Shown: piece by piece, positions 18,322 to 26,227 of the stretch
Position numbering within the stretch: the stretch's first letter is position 1
Layout of the letters: every line of letters begins with the position of its first letter
Source: Dyadobacter pollutisoli
Lineage (GTDB): Bacteria; Bacteroidota; Bacteroidia; Cytophagales; Spirosomataceae
Direction of reading: 5' to 3'
NCBI RefSeq assembly: GCF_026625565.1
Contig: NZ_CP112998.1
Coordinates: 2,048,501 to 2,112,500, forward strand
Length of the DNA stretch: 64,000 nt
Program-made: the position numbers and the translations under genes
Notes under the pieces: model-generated
Told to the model about the DNA's origin: nothing
Databases searched by the model: none
What the model saw: only the letters and a program-made list of their open reading frames with translations

Positions 18322-19347
18322 ATGAATACGAACCGTCGTCAATTTATCAATCAGCTCGGGTTGGCAACTGCGGGGCTTAGTCTGGCCTCCATGGACTCGT
18401 TGATGGCCCGCAACACCGCCGCCAAGTTCACATTTGACATTTCACTGGCTGAATTTTCCTTTGCTTCCGAGCTGTACGGCGGGAAAATGACCAATATGGA
18501 TTTCCCTGCAAGGGCTAAAAATGACTATGACATTAGCATTCTGGAATATGTATCTGGTTTTTTTAATAATAAGCATACCGACCAGACTTACCTGAGCGAA
18601 TTGAAAAAACGGTGCGACGATCTGGGCATGAAAAACCACCTGATCATGGTGGATGGTGAAAACCTGACGGCCCTTGCTGCTGCTGCCCGGCAAAAAGCAG
18701 TGGAAAGCCACTATCCGTGGGTGGATGCTGCCAAATTTCTGGGCTGTACTGCTATCCGCGTGAACCTGGGCGATGCGATGGCGATGTTGTCGGGAAAAAA
18801 AGAGGAAGGCACTCCCGAGCAGCTGGCGACGGCGGCTGTGGACGGCTACGGAAAGCTACTGGAATATGCAGGGAAAGCTGGGATGAATGTGATTGTGGAG
18901 AACCATTTTGGCGTTTCCACCGACCCTGACTGGCTGGTAGGCGTGATGAAGCAGCTTCCGGCCAAAAATAAAGGCCTGCTTCCCGATTTTGGCAATTTCT
19001 GTGCAGAAAGAAGCAAGCCTGCGACAATGGATCTCAAAGGAATTATGGCGACGACGTGCGTTAAAGAGCATGACCGGTACGAGGGTGTGAAGAAAATGAT
19101 GCCTTATGCCCGGGGGATCAGCGCGAAAACCCACCGGTTTGACGACAAAGGCAATGATCCGGAAACAGATTTTATCAAGATCTTCAATATTATCAAAGCA
19201 TCGGGCTGGACTGGCGGCATTGTGGGCATTGAATACGAGGGAGGGCTTATGCGCGATATGGGCGGCGATATGACCAAACCAACCAATGATGAAGGTATCC
19301 GGCAGACCAAGGCATTGCTGGAAAAAGTGCTGGAAGAGTTAGGTTAA
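18322..19347 (+). CDS. Tat-exported sugar phosphate isomerase/epimerase-like TIM-barrel protein
   Basis: 341 residues with a twin-arginine signal (NRRQFINQLGLATAGLSLAS) and an AP-endonuclease-2/xylose-isomerase-like barrel: ISLAEFSFASEL, metal-site Glu in MNVIVENHFGVSTDP, GLLPDFGNF, KEHDRYEG, AKTHRFDD and the final Glu in VGIEYEGG. In spite of the family name no phosphate site is evident, and export argues for a free sugar or keto-glycoside substrate. Exported relatives are found next to PQQ-type dehydrogenases and Gfo/Idh/MocA proteins in Bacteroidota. It follows the dehydrogenase by 27 bases and ends in a strong hairpin that overlaps its stop codon. Confidence 0.83.
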   Translation: MNTNRRQFINQLGLATAGLSLASMDSLMARNTAAKFTFDISLAEFSFASELYGGKMTNMDFPARAKNDYDISILEYVSGFFNNKHTDQTYLSELKKRCDDLGMKNHLIMVDGENLTALAAAARQKAVESHYPWVDAAKFLGCTAIRVNLGDAMAMLSGKKEEGTPEQLATAAVDGYGKLLEYAGKAGMNVIVENHFGVSTDPDWLVGVMKQLPAKNKGLLPDFGNFCAERSKPATMDLKGIMATTCVKEHDRYEGVKKMMPYARGISAKTHRFDDKGNDPETDFIKIFNIIKASGWTGGIVGIEYEGGLMRDMGGDMTKPTNDEGIRQTKALLEKVLEELG

Positions 19348-19390
19348 GAGTGTACAATGAACCCGGTACCCGGGTTCATTGTACACTCTT
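19346..19390 (+). terminator. perfect 21-bp hairpin at the end of the sugar dehydrogenase operon
   Basis: A perfect inverted repeat with arms 19346-19366 and 19370-19390 and a three-base loop (tac). It begins inside the TAA stop of the isomerase-like gene. No T-tract follows, so it may act as a factor-dependent terminator or an RNA 3' stabiliser. The symmetry allows function on both strands. Confidence 0.65.
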
Positions 19391-19551
19391 ATGTGGTCAG
19401 TATCAGTCTCCGGGCAATGTTCGCTACCGCACGAAAAGTGTCCGATTTCGAACGAAAAAAAGTTAATTTTTTTTGTAACCTATTGTCAGTTTGGTAGTTA
19501 TCACAAGGCATAATAGTTGCTGTCAACTTCTAACCCTTAAAACTGATTCCC

Positions 19552-21936
19552 ATGCTGAAAAACTATCTGGTACTGGCATTCCGCAACCTTGTTAAAGACA
19601 AATTTTACAGCCTGATCAACATTCTTGGTCTCACAATTGGTGTCACATGTGGCATGCTGCTGTTTCTGTATGTGTCCGACGAGTTGAGTTATGACCGTTA
19701 TCATGAAAAAGCTTCGCGGATTTACAGGATCGTTTCGTACATCACGGAGCCGGACAAGATCAACAAATGGACCAGCACACAGCCTCCGCTGGTTAAGACA
19801 TTGAAACAGGATTACCCATTTGTAGAGAGTTACACGCGTTTTTTTGGCAGGGGCCGCACGATGTTCCGCCTTGGTGAGCGCCGCTTTTACGAAGAGGACG
19901 TGTATTCGACAGACTCGACAGTCTTCGACGTTTTTACTTATAAATTTCTCGAAGGTGATCCGAAACTCGCATTAGCGTCACCCAGAAGCGTAGTACTGAC
20001 TGAAAAAGTAGCAAAAAGGTTTTTTGGTGACCATGATGCGCTCGGCCAGATTCTGCGTACCGACGATACCACTGCGTATAAGGTTACGGGTGTGATCCAG
20101 GATGTTCCGAAAAACTCACACTTTACATTTAATGCATTGATGTCCCTTGACGGAAATCAGCGGAATGCTGATGGCTGGGGTGGTTTTTATATCAACAGTT
20201 ATTTGCTGCTTTCGAAAAATGCCGATGTAAAGAAACTGGAAGCAGGTTTTCCCGGACTTTATGACAAATATATGTCCAGCATTTTTAAGCGCATGGGCAT
20301 TCACATTACCTATCAGCTGCAGCCGCTGACGAGCATTCACCTTTATTCCAAATTTGACGGTGAAACCAATGGCGATATCGGTTACGTCTACACATTCAGT
20401 GCGATCGCGTTTTTCATGCTGCTCATCGCCAGCATTAACTACATGAACCTGGCCACCGCACAGTCGGCCAGACGTGCGAAAGAGGTAGGCTTGAGAAAGG
20501 TAATGGGTTCATTAAAAGGGGCATTGGTGGCTCAATTTCTGACCGAATCGGTTCTGCTTACACTGATCTCGCTGCTTTCCAGTTTGATCCTGGTCGCCGC
20601 CCTGCTGCCATTTTTTAATCAGGTTTCGGGGAAAGAGATTGGTTACCTGGCATTGTTGACTCCGAAATTTATGCTAATCGGTGTAGCTATTGTGGCCTTT
20701 ACTGGTCTCGTAAGTGGCAGTTACCCGGCATTTTATTTGTCGGCCTTCGAGCCCGCGGCAGTACTGAAAGGATCGTTTAAAGCACGTGGCGGAAGTTTTT
20801 TCAGAAAGGCACTGGTAGTGACCCAGTTCTCTATTTCAATGGTGATGCTGATCTGCACCTGGATCGTTTACCAGCAGCTCAATTATATGCGCAATAAGGA
20901 CATGGGCTACGATCGCGACCAGGTTCTGACGATTGATTATCAGGATAGACAATCGCAAGCCAGCTATAATGCGCTACGGAAATCTCTGATGGATAATCCC
21001 AATATCCAGAGCGTTGCGTCCGCTTCGTCACCTGTCAGCAACATCGGCGGACGTGTTATTTTTACGGTCGAATCCAGCACCGGGATGAAAGAAATGGCAT
21101 TCAAGCCTACGCAGATCGATCATGACTATGTCAAAACAATGGGCATGAAAATAGTCCAGGGCCGCGATTTTTCTGAGGAATTCCCCGCAGATACTACAAA
21201 CGGTGTGCTGATTAATGAGGCCGTGGTGAAGCGAATGAACTGGAAAAACCCGATCGGTAAAAAAATCATGCTGGGTACTGTTCCCGCCGACGGCAAAAAT
21301 CCGCCTCCGACAGCAGAGGTGGTGGGTGTGGTGCGGGATTTTCACCAGCAATCGCTCTATAACCCGATCGAGCCGCTAATTATGATCTATCGCCGTGCGA
21401 ATGGCGTGATGCATGTGAAGATCAAAACCCAAAATACAAAGGAGACGCTGGCCTATATTGGACAGAAATGGCAGGAAATTTACCCGAGCCGTTTGTTCGA
21501 GTACCGGTTTCTGGACCAGGATTTTCAATCCGCTTACCGTGCCGACGAGCTCCGCGGGCAGATTTTCACCGCTTTCTCAGCACTGACGATTCTGATCGCC
21601 TGTTTGGGATTGTTTGGTCTGGCAACATTTACTACCGAACAGCGGGTCAAAGAAATCGGCGTGAGAAAGGTTTTGGGTGGCTCGGTAACGAGCGTGGTAC
21701 TGCTGCTTTCGAAGGATTTTACGAAGCTGGTTTTGTTTTCGTTCCCCATTGCCATCCCGATCGCGTACTTTTCGATGGACAAGTGGCTGCAAAGTTTTAC
21801 TTACAAAACGGATATGAATGCCTGGGTGTTCCTGGCAGCTTGCGCGCTCACTTTACTGATATGCTGGCTAACCGTTATTTATCAGTCACTTAAAGCGGCG
21901 CTGGCCAATCCTGTCACCTCATTAAGATCGGAGTAA
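19552..21936 (+). CDS. MacB/FtsX-type ABC transporter permease
   Basis: 794 residues with the two-half layout common in Bacteroidota: membrane segment 1 (LINILGLTIGVTCGMLLFLY), a MacB-like periplasmic domain (about 55-270), three membrane segments around 280-415 with FtsX motif AKEVGLRKVMGSLKGAL, another segment and periplasmic domain (430-665), then the second FtsX unit with VKEIGVRKVLGGSVTSV. Such permeases work with an ATPase and couple ATP use to periplasmic movement, for example in lipoprotein, peptide or drug export. No ATPase gene is adjacent, which is usual for these stand-alone copies. A promoter may lie near 19490-19517. Strong hairpins bracket the gene, so it is probably monocistronic. 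Confidence 0.88.
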   Translation: MLKNYLVLAFRNLVKDKFYSLINILGLTIGVTCGMLLFLYVSDELSYDRYHEKASRIYRIVSYITEPDKINKWTSTQPPLVKTLKQDYPFVESYTRFFGRGRTMFRLGERRFYEEDVYSTDSTVFDVFTYKFLEGDPKLALASPRSVVLTEKVAKRFFGDHDALGQILRTDDTTAYKVTGVIQDVPKNSHFTFNALMSLDGNQRNADGWGGFYINSYLLLSKNADVKKLEAGFPGLYDKYMSSIFKRMGIHITYQLQPLTSIHLYSKFDGETNGDIGYVYTFSAIAFFMLLIASINYMNLATAQSARRAKEVGLRKVMGSLKGALVAQFLTESVLLTLISLLSSLILVAALLPFFNQVSGKEIGYLALLTPKFMLIGVAIVAFTGLVSGSYPAFYLSAFEPAAVLKGSFKARGGSFFRKALVVTQFSISMVMLICTWIVYQQLNYMRNKDMGYDRDQVLTIDYQDRQSQASYNALRKSLMDNPNIQSVASASSPVSNIGGRVIFTVESSTGMKEMAFKPTQIDHDYVKTMGMKIVQGRDFSEEFPADTTNGVLINEAVVKRMNWKNPIGKKIMLGTVPADGKNPPPTAEVVGVVRDFHQQSLYNPIEPLIMIYRRANGVMHVKIKTQNTKETLAYIGQKWQEIYPSRLFEYRFLDQDFQSAYRADELRGQIFTAFSALTILIACLGLFGLATFTTEQRVKEIGVRKVLGGSVTSVVLLLSKDFTKLVLFSFPIAIPIAYFSMDKWLQSFTYKTDMNAWVFLAACALTLLICWLTVIYQSLKAALANPVTSLRSE

Positions 21937-21957
21937 ATAAGAGACAACTAAATTAGT

Positions 21958-21999
21958 GAACGCCATCGAAAGCCCGCAGCGGGGCTTTCGATGGCGTTC
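21958..21999 (+). terminator. perfect 18-bp hairpin after the FtsX-type permease
   Basis: Arms 21958-21975 and 21982-21999 pair perfectly around the loop gcagcg. It starts 22 bases after the permease stop. There is no following T-run. The rest of the gap to 22178 is AT-rich and holds the promoter-like box at 22131. Confidence 0.65.
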
Positions 22000-22130
22000 A
22001 GGTATGCAGCTACGTCAAGATAACCTGCTACCAACCCATTTTCACCCGATTTATCCCCCATTGTTATATTCATGTTAATATCTGTATATTATTGATTAAA
22101 ACGTGAAATGTTTCTTGTCTATCGTTGCAC

Positions 22131-22138
22131 TACTTTTG
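22131..22138 (+). promoter_or_regulatory. putative -7 box of the DapA-like/DadA-like operon
   Basis: TACTTTTG, an exact match to the Bacteroidota TAnnTTTG box, 40 bases before the ATG at 22179. A clear TTTG at the expected -33 position is missing (the region reads atgtttcttg). The predicted start is near 22143. Confidence 0.4.
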
Positions 22139-22178
22139 ATAAACCAAATGGAAATTTTATCTTAATAGAAAACCATAT

Positions 22179-23117
22179 ATGAACAAGGAACTATGGCAGG
22201 GCATTTTCCCCGCGCTTTTGACACCGTTTACAGCTGAGGATACCATTGATTTCGACCTGTTTGTCAAAAACCTGAATGCGCAGGTGAAAGCCGGCATTAG
22301 CGGTGTGATCGTGGCCGGATCGTTGGGCGAAGCCAGTACGTTGTCCAAAACTGAGAAGTATGAATTGGTGAAATCGGCGAAAAAGGCGCTACCGGCGGGA
22401 ATGCCTGTGGTACTATGTATCGCTGAGCAATCTACTGCCGAAGCAGTGAGCATTGCAAAAGAAGCGGAGTCGATCGGTGCGGACGGGCTGATGGTGCTGC
22501 CTCCAATGCGGTACAAGGCTGATGACGATGAAACAGTGGCTTATTTCACTACCATCGCGAACAGTACTGCGCTGCCATTGATGATCTACAACAATCCGGT
22601 AGATTATAAAATTGAAGTAACGCTTGCCATGTTTGAAGAGCTGGCCAAAGTTCCTAACATTCATGCGATCAAAGAATCGACGCGCGATGTGAGCAATGTG
22701 ACCCGGATCTTCAACAAGTTTGGTGATCGTTTCAAAGTATTCTGCGGTGTGGATACATTGATCATGGAAGAAGTAATGCTGGGTGCTGACGGCGTTGTGG
22801 GGGGCCTGGTGGACGCTTTTCCGAAAGAAACCGTTGCGATTTTCAATCTTGTCAAAGCGGGTTATTATAAGGAAGCTTTGGCCATTTATCGCTGGTACCT
22901 GCCTTTGCTGGAACTGGACATTCATCCAAAATTGGTTCAGAATATTAAACTGGCTGCTGCTCAGATGGGCATAGGCTCGGAATATGTGCGTGCGCCGCGC
23001 CTGGTGCTGAAAGGGGCAGAAAGAGAAAGTGTACTGAGCATCATCAATAAAGCGATCGAAACACAGCCGGTGTTGCCGGAATATCTGGACCTTGCCGCAG
23101 ACGAAACAGTAGCTTAA
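22179..23117 (+). CDS. dihydrodipicolinate synthase-family aldolase/deaminase, possibly of hydroxyproline catabolism
   Basis: 312 residues covering the whole DapA/NAL barrel. The Schiff-base Lys is Lys165 in IHAIKESTRD, the catalytic Tyr is Tyr137 in LMIYNNPVDY, and the pyruvate-site motif is GSLGEASTLS. Family members include DapA, N-acetylneuraminate lyase, keto-deoxy-sugar aldolases and the pyrroline-4-hydroxy-2-carboxylate deaminase of hydroxyproline breakdown. The next gene, 32 bases away, is a DadA-like amino acid oxidase. That pair is the one seen in hydroxyproline clusters, so the deaminase role is favoured over lysine synthesis. Neither the epimerase nor the semialdehyde dehydrogenase of the pathway is in the window. 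Confidence 0.82.
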   Translation: MNKELWQGIFPALLTPFTAEDTIDFDLFVKNLNAQVKAGISGVIVAGSLGEASTLSKTEKYELVKSAKKALPAGMPVVLCIAEQSTAEAVSIAKEAESIGADGLMVLPPMRYKADDDETVAYFTTIANSTALPLMIYNNPVDYKIEVTLAMFEELAKVPNIHAIKESTRDVSNVTRIFNKFGDRFKVFCGVDTLIMEEVMLGADGVVGGLVDAFPKETVAIFNLVKAGYYKEALAIYRWYLPLLELDIHPKLVQNIKLAAAQMGIGSEYVRAPRLVLKGAERESVLSIINKAIETQPVLPEYLDLAADETVA

Positions 23118-23149
23118 TGTCCTGACGTTGATAGTCATTGAATACAAAA

Positions 23150-24409
23150 ATGAATTCTAATAAAGGTAAGGCCATCATCATTGGCGGGGGAATTATGGGA
23201 TTGGCGTCGGCTTACTACCTGCTCAAAAGCGGGTGGAAAGTGACGCTGATCGATAAAAGTGACCTGTCGCACAACTGCTCGCATGGTAATGCTGGAATGA
23301 TCGTTCCGAGCCATTTCATTCCATTGGCGGCTCCGGGAATGGTTTCGAAAGGCATTAAATGGATGTTCAACAGTCGCAGCCCATTTTATGTAAAACCTTC
23401 GCTGGATTTTTCATTGATTTCATGGGGCCTCAAATTTATGAAAAGCGCCACGCAAGCCAATGTCGAACGCGCTGCGCCTTACCTGAGAGACTACCATTTG
23501 TTGAGCAAGCAGCTTTATGAAGATCTGGCCAAGGAAGAAAGTTTTGACTTTGGCTTGGAGAAAAAAGGCATCCTGATGCTTTACAAAACGGAGAAAGCCG
23601 GCGAGGAGGAAATCCATGTAGGAAAAGACGCTCAGAAACTCGGTCTGGATGTCGAAATGCTCACGAAAGAGCAGGTACAGGCGCTGGAACCGGGCGTGAA
23701 ACTGGATGTAAAAGGAGCAGTACATTACCATTGCGATGCGCATTTGTATCCGTATGCATTGGTTTCGCAGCTTTTGAAATATATTAAAAAACAGGGCGCG
23801 GAAGTGATAACAGGCTCGGAAGTAACAGGTTACAACATTCAGGCCGGTGAGATCAAATCGGTGGAAACGAGTAATGGTACGATTTCCGGCGATCTGGTGA
23901 TCATGACGGGAGGCTCGTGGCTGCCACAGCTTTCCAAACTGGCGGGACTTTCCATTCCGGTGATGCCTGGCAAAGGTTACTCGTTTATGGAGCCAAATTC
24001 AGCACACCCGATCGTGCACCCTGCCTTGCTGATCGAAGCACGGGTAGCGGTGACGCCTATGAACGGGCAGGTACGCTTCGGCGGAACGATGGAACTGGCC
24101 GCATTGAACAATAAGATCAATATGAACAGGGTGGAGGGGATCGTGAATTCCATTCCGCAGTACTACCCCGAATTGCAGGTGGAAGTACCACAGACCGACA
24201 AAATATGGTACGGGTTCAGGCCTTGTTCGCCGGACGGGCTGCCATATCTTGGTTATAGCAAAAAACTTAAAAACCTGATTGTCGCCGGTGGGCACGGCAT
24301 GATGGGGATCAGTCTCGGGCCTGCTACCGGAAAGATGGTAGCCGAGCTTGCCGACAGAACAACACTGTCTGCCGACATTAGACTTTACGATCCTGAACGA
24401 TATAACTAA
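23150..24409 (+). CDS. FAD-dependent D-amino acid (possibly D-hydroxyproline) dehydrogenase, DadA-like
   Basis: 419 residues from the ATG at 23150. A TTG at 23138 is in frame but less likely. The N-terminal FAD motif is IIIGGGIMGLASAYYLLKSG, with NCSHGNAGMIVPSHFIPLA typical of DadA-type flavoproteins. The C-terminal part has WYGFRPCSPDGLPYLG and AGGHGMMGISLGPATGKM. DadA-like enzymes oxidise D-amino acids to imino acids and pass electrons to the quinone pool. In hydroxyproline clusters the homologue makes pyrroline-4-hydroxy-2-carboxylate from cis-4-hydroxy-D-proline, the substrate of the DapA-like deaminase encoded upstream. Alternatives are general D-alanine or sarcosine oxidation. A classical terminator overlaps its stop codon region. 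Confidence 0.85.
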   Translation: MNSNKGKAIIIGGGIMGLASAYYLLKSGWKVTLIDKSDLSHNCSHGNAGMIVPSHFIPLAAPGMVSKGIKWMFNSRSPFYVKPSLDFSLISWGLKFMKSATQANVERAAPYLRDYHLLSKQLYEDLAKEESFDFGLEKKGILMLYKTEKAGEEEIHVGKDAQKLGLDVEMLTKEQVQALEPGVKLDVKGAVHYHCDAHLYPYALVSQLLKYIKKQGAEVITGSEVTGYNIQAGEIKSVETSNGTISGDLVIMTGGSWLPQLSKLAGLSIPVMPGKGYSFMEPNSAHPIVHPALLIEARVAVTPMNGQVRFGGTMELAALNNKINMNRVEGIVNSIPQYYPELQVEVPQTDKIWYGFRPCSPDGLPYLGYSKKLKNLIVAGGHGMMGISLGPATGKMVAELADRTTLSADIRLYDPERYN

Positions 24410-24431
24410 CCCGGCATGCGCCGGGTTTTTT
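24408..24431 (+). terminator. intrinsic terminator after the DadA-like gene
   Basis: Arms aacccggc (24408-24415) and gccgggtt (24420-24427), loop atgc, followed by a run of T to 24431. It lies only 17 bases before the ATG of the DUF885 gene, so that gene must be read by read-through or from a promoter inside the upstream coding region. Confidence 0.85.
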
Positions 24432-24448
24432 CAAATTCTGACCCTATT

Positions 24449-26221
24449 ATGAGACTTTTTTCCATCTTTCTCCTAACCTTCCTCGCAAATGCCACTGCAT
24501 TTGCTCAGTCCTCCAAAGACAAATTCAACCTATACGAACAAACCAGTGAGACGGCGGGATTGGTGATCCGGTATGCGCAGGATATTCGGGCTGTGCGTGG
24601 GTTTTACTCGCCTATGGCTAGCGGCGGTCGTGGCTTTGCATCTCCGGCTAATGTGCTGAATTCACCGGAACAGCGCAAAAGATTGAATGACATTGACCAA
24701 AACTATCTGAAAAAGCTGGCGGGAATGGATTTCAATGCGATGAGTATTTATGGCAAGGTGGATTATATTTTGCTCAAAAGAAACATCGACGATCATGTTC
24801 TTACATTGTCGCAGGAGGAAAAAGAATACGCGCAAATTGAAAAATACATTCCATTTGCAGGCAAGATTTATGACCTGGAAAAAAGCCGCCGCCGTGGGGC
24901 TACGCTCGACGGGCAGAAAGTGGCGGGTGATCTGAATGATGTTTTGAAGGAAGTGAAAGCTTCCGCGGAGGCATTCAAAAAACTGGAATCCATTGATATG
25001 CCGCTTGCCACGCTTGGAGAAGAAGCGGTGAACGGAATTGAAGCGCGACTGAAAGGTACATACGAGTTTTACAATGGTTATGATCCATTGTTTACCTGGT
25101 GGGTTCCCAAACCTTACAAAACGCTGGATAGCACATTGCTGGCCTATGCCAAGATCATTAAAGGAAAAGGCAAGCTGAATACCACACAAAAAGATGATGT
25201 TAGCGGCATCAAGGGCGTTCCGATTGGCCGGGACGAGCTGATCAGGCAGCTGGGCACCGAAATGATCAGCTACACGCCCGACGAACTGATCGAGCTCGCG
25301 AATAAGGAGTTTGCCTGGTGTGACAGGGAATTGTTGAAAGCCTCGGCTGAAATGGGTTTTGGAAAAGAATGGAAGAAAGCCCAGGAAAAGGTTAAAAACA
25401 GCTATGTAAAGGCCGGTTCGCAGCCGGAGCTGATCATGAAGCTGTACAATGATGCCAAAGAATTTATCCTAAAAAATAACCTGCTCGATTACCCCGAGAT
25501 CGCCGACGAAACCTGGGGAATGCAAATGATGAGCCCGGAGCGACAGCTGGTGAACCCGTTTTTTCTAGGCGGCCGCGATATTATCATTTCCTACCCGACC
25601 AACACGATGGCGCATGAGGACAAATTGATGAGTATGCGGGGTAATAATCCCTATTTTTCAAGATCGACCGTGCATCACGAACTGGTACCGGGGCACCATT
25701 TGCAGTATTATATGAGCAGCCGCTACAAATCGTACCGGAATGATTTCAGGACACCTTTCTGGACTGAGGGCTGGGCACTGTACTGGGAATTGTTGCTTTA
25801 CGACAAAGGTTTTGCCAAAACGCCGGAGGAAAGAATTGGGATGCTTTTCTGGCGCATGCACCGCTGTGCGCGGATCATTTTCTCGCTGAATTATCATTTG
25901 GGTAAATGGACGCCACAGGAATGCATCGACTTCCTCGTCGACAGGGTTGGGCACGAAAGAGCGAATGCGGAAGGTGAGGTAAGGAGGTCATTTGAAGGTA
26001 ATTACAGCCCATTGTACCAGGTTGCGTACCTAATCGGAGGCCTGCAATTGTTTAGTTTGAAAAAGGAATTGGTTGACTCCGGCAAAATGTCTTTTAAGCA
26101 GTTCCACGACACAGTGATGAAGGAAAATAACATGCCGATTGAAATGGTGAGGGCGACATTGACCAACCAATCCCTGAAACCTGACTTTAAAACGAAATGG
26201 AAGTTTTACGATTTTAAATAA
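24449..26221 (+). CDS. secreted DUF885-family protein, putative zinc peptidase
   Basis: 590 residues from the ATG at 24449, which opens a signal peptide (MRLFSIFLLTFLANATAFAQ). An in-frame ATG at 24416 lies inside the terminator loop and is rejected. DUF885 proteins are alpha-helical and carry the motif seen here at 410-417, HELVPGHH, with a following Glu in TEGWALYWE, like a modified gluzincin zinc site (HExxxGH). They are thought to be carboxypeptidase-like, but few have been tested. It is 6 bases upstream of the M61 peptidase gene, which makes a shared role in breakdown of exported peptides likely. Confidence 0.8.
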   Translation: MRLFSIFLLTFLANATAFAQSSKDKFNLYEQTSETAGLVIRYAQDIRAVRGFYSPMASGGRGFASPANVLNSPEQRKRLNDIDQNYLKKLAGMDFNAMSIYGKVDYILLKRNIDDHVLTLSQEEKEYAQIEKYIPFAGKIYDLEKSRRRGATLDGQKVAGDLNDVLKEVKASAEAFKKLESIDMPLATLGEEAVNGIEARLKGTYEFYNGYDPLFTWWVPKPYKTLDSTLLAYAKIIKGKGKLNTTQKDDVSGIKGVPIGRDELIRQLGTEMISYTPDELIELANKEFAWCDRELLKASAEMGFGKEWKKAQEKVKNSYVKAGSQPELIMKLYNDAKEFILKNNLLDYPEIADETWGMQMMSPERQLVNPFFLGGRDIIISYPTNTMAHEDKLMSMRGNNPYFSRSTVHHELVPGHHLQYYMSSRYKSYRNDFRTPFWTEGWALYWELLLYDKGFAKTPEERIGMLFWRMHRCARIIFSLNYHLGKWTPQECIDFLVDRVGHERANAEGEVRRSFEGNYSPLYQVAYLIGGLQLFSLKKELVDSGKMSFKQFHDTVMKENNMPIEMVRATLTNQSLKPDFKTKWKFYDFK

Positions 26222-26227
26222 AAGCCG

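Noticed and set aside
23138..23149. TTG start for the DadA-like gene
   Set aside because: The ATG at 23150 is 12 bases downstream and directly opens the FAD-binding strand.
24416..24448. Earlier ATG for the DUF885 gene
   Set aside because: It lies inside the terminator loop and would put a polar leader before a clear signal peptide that begins at 24449.
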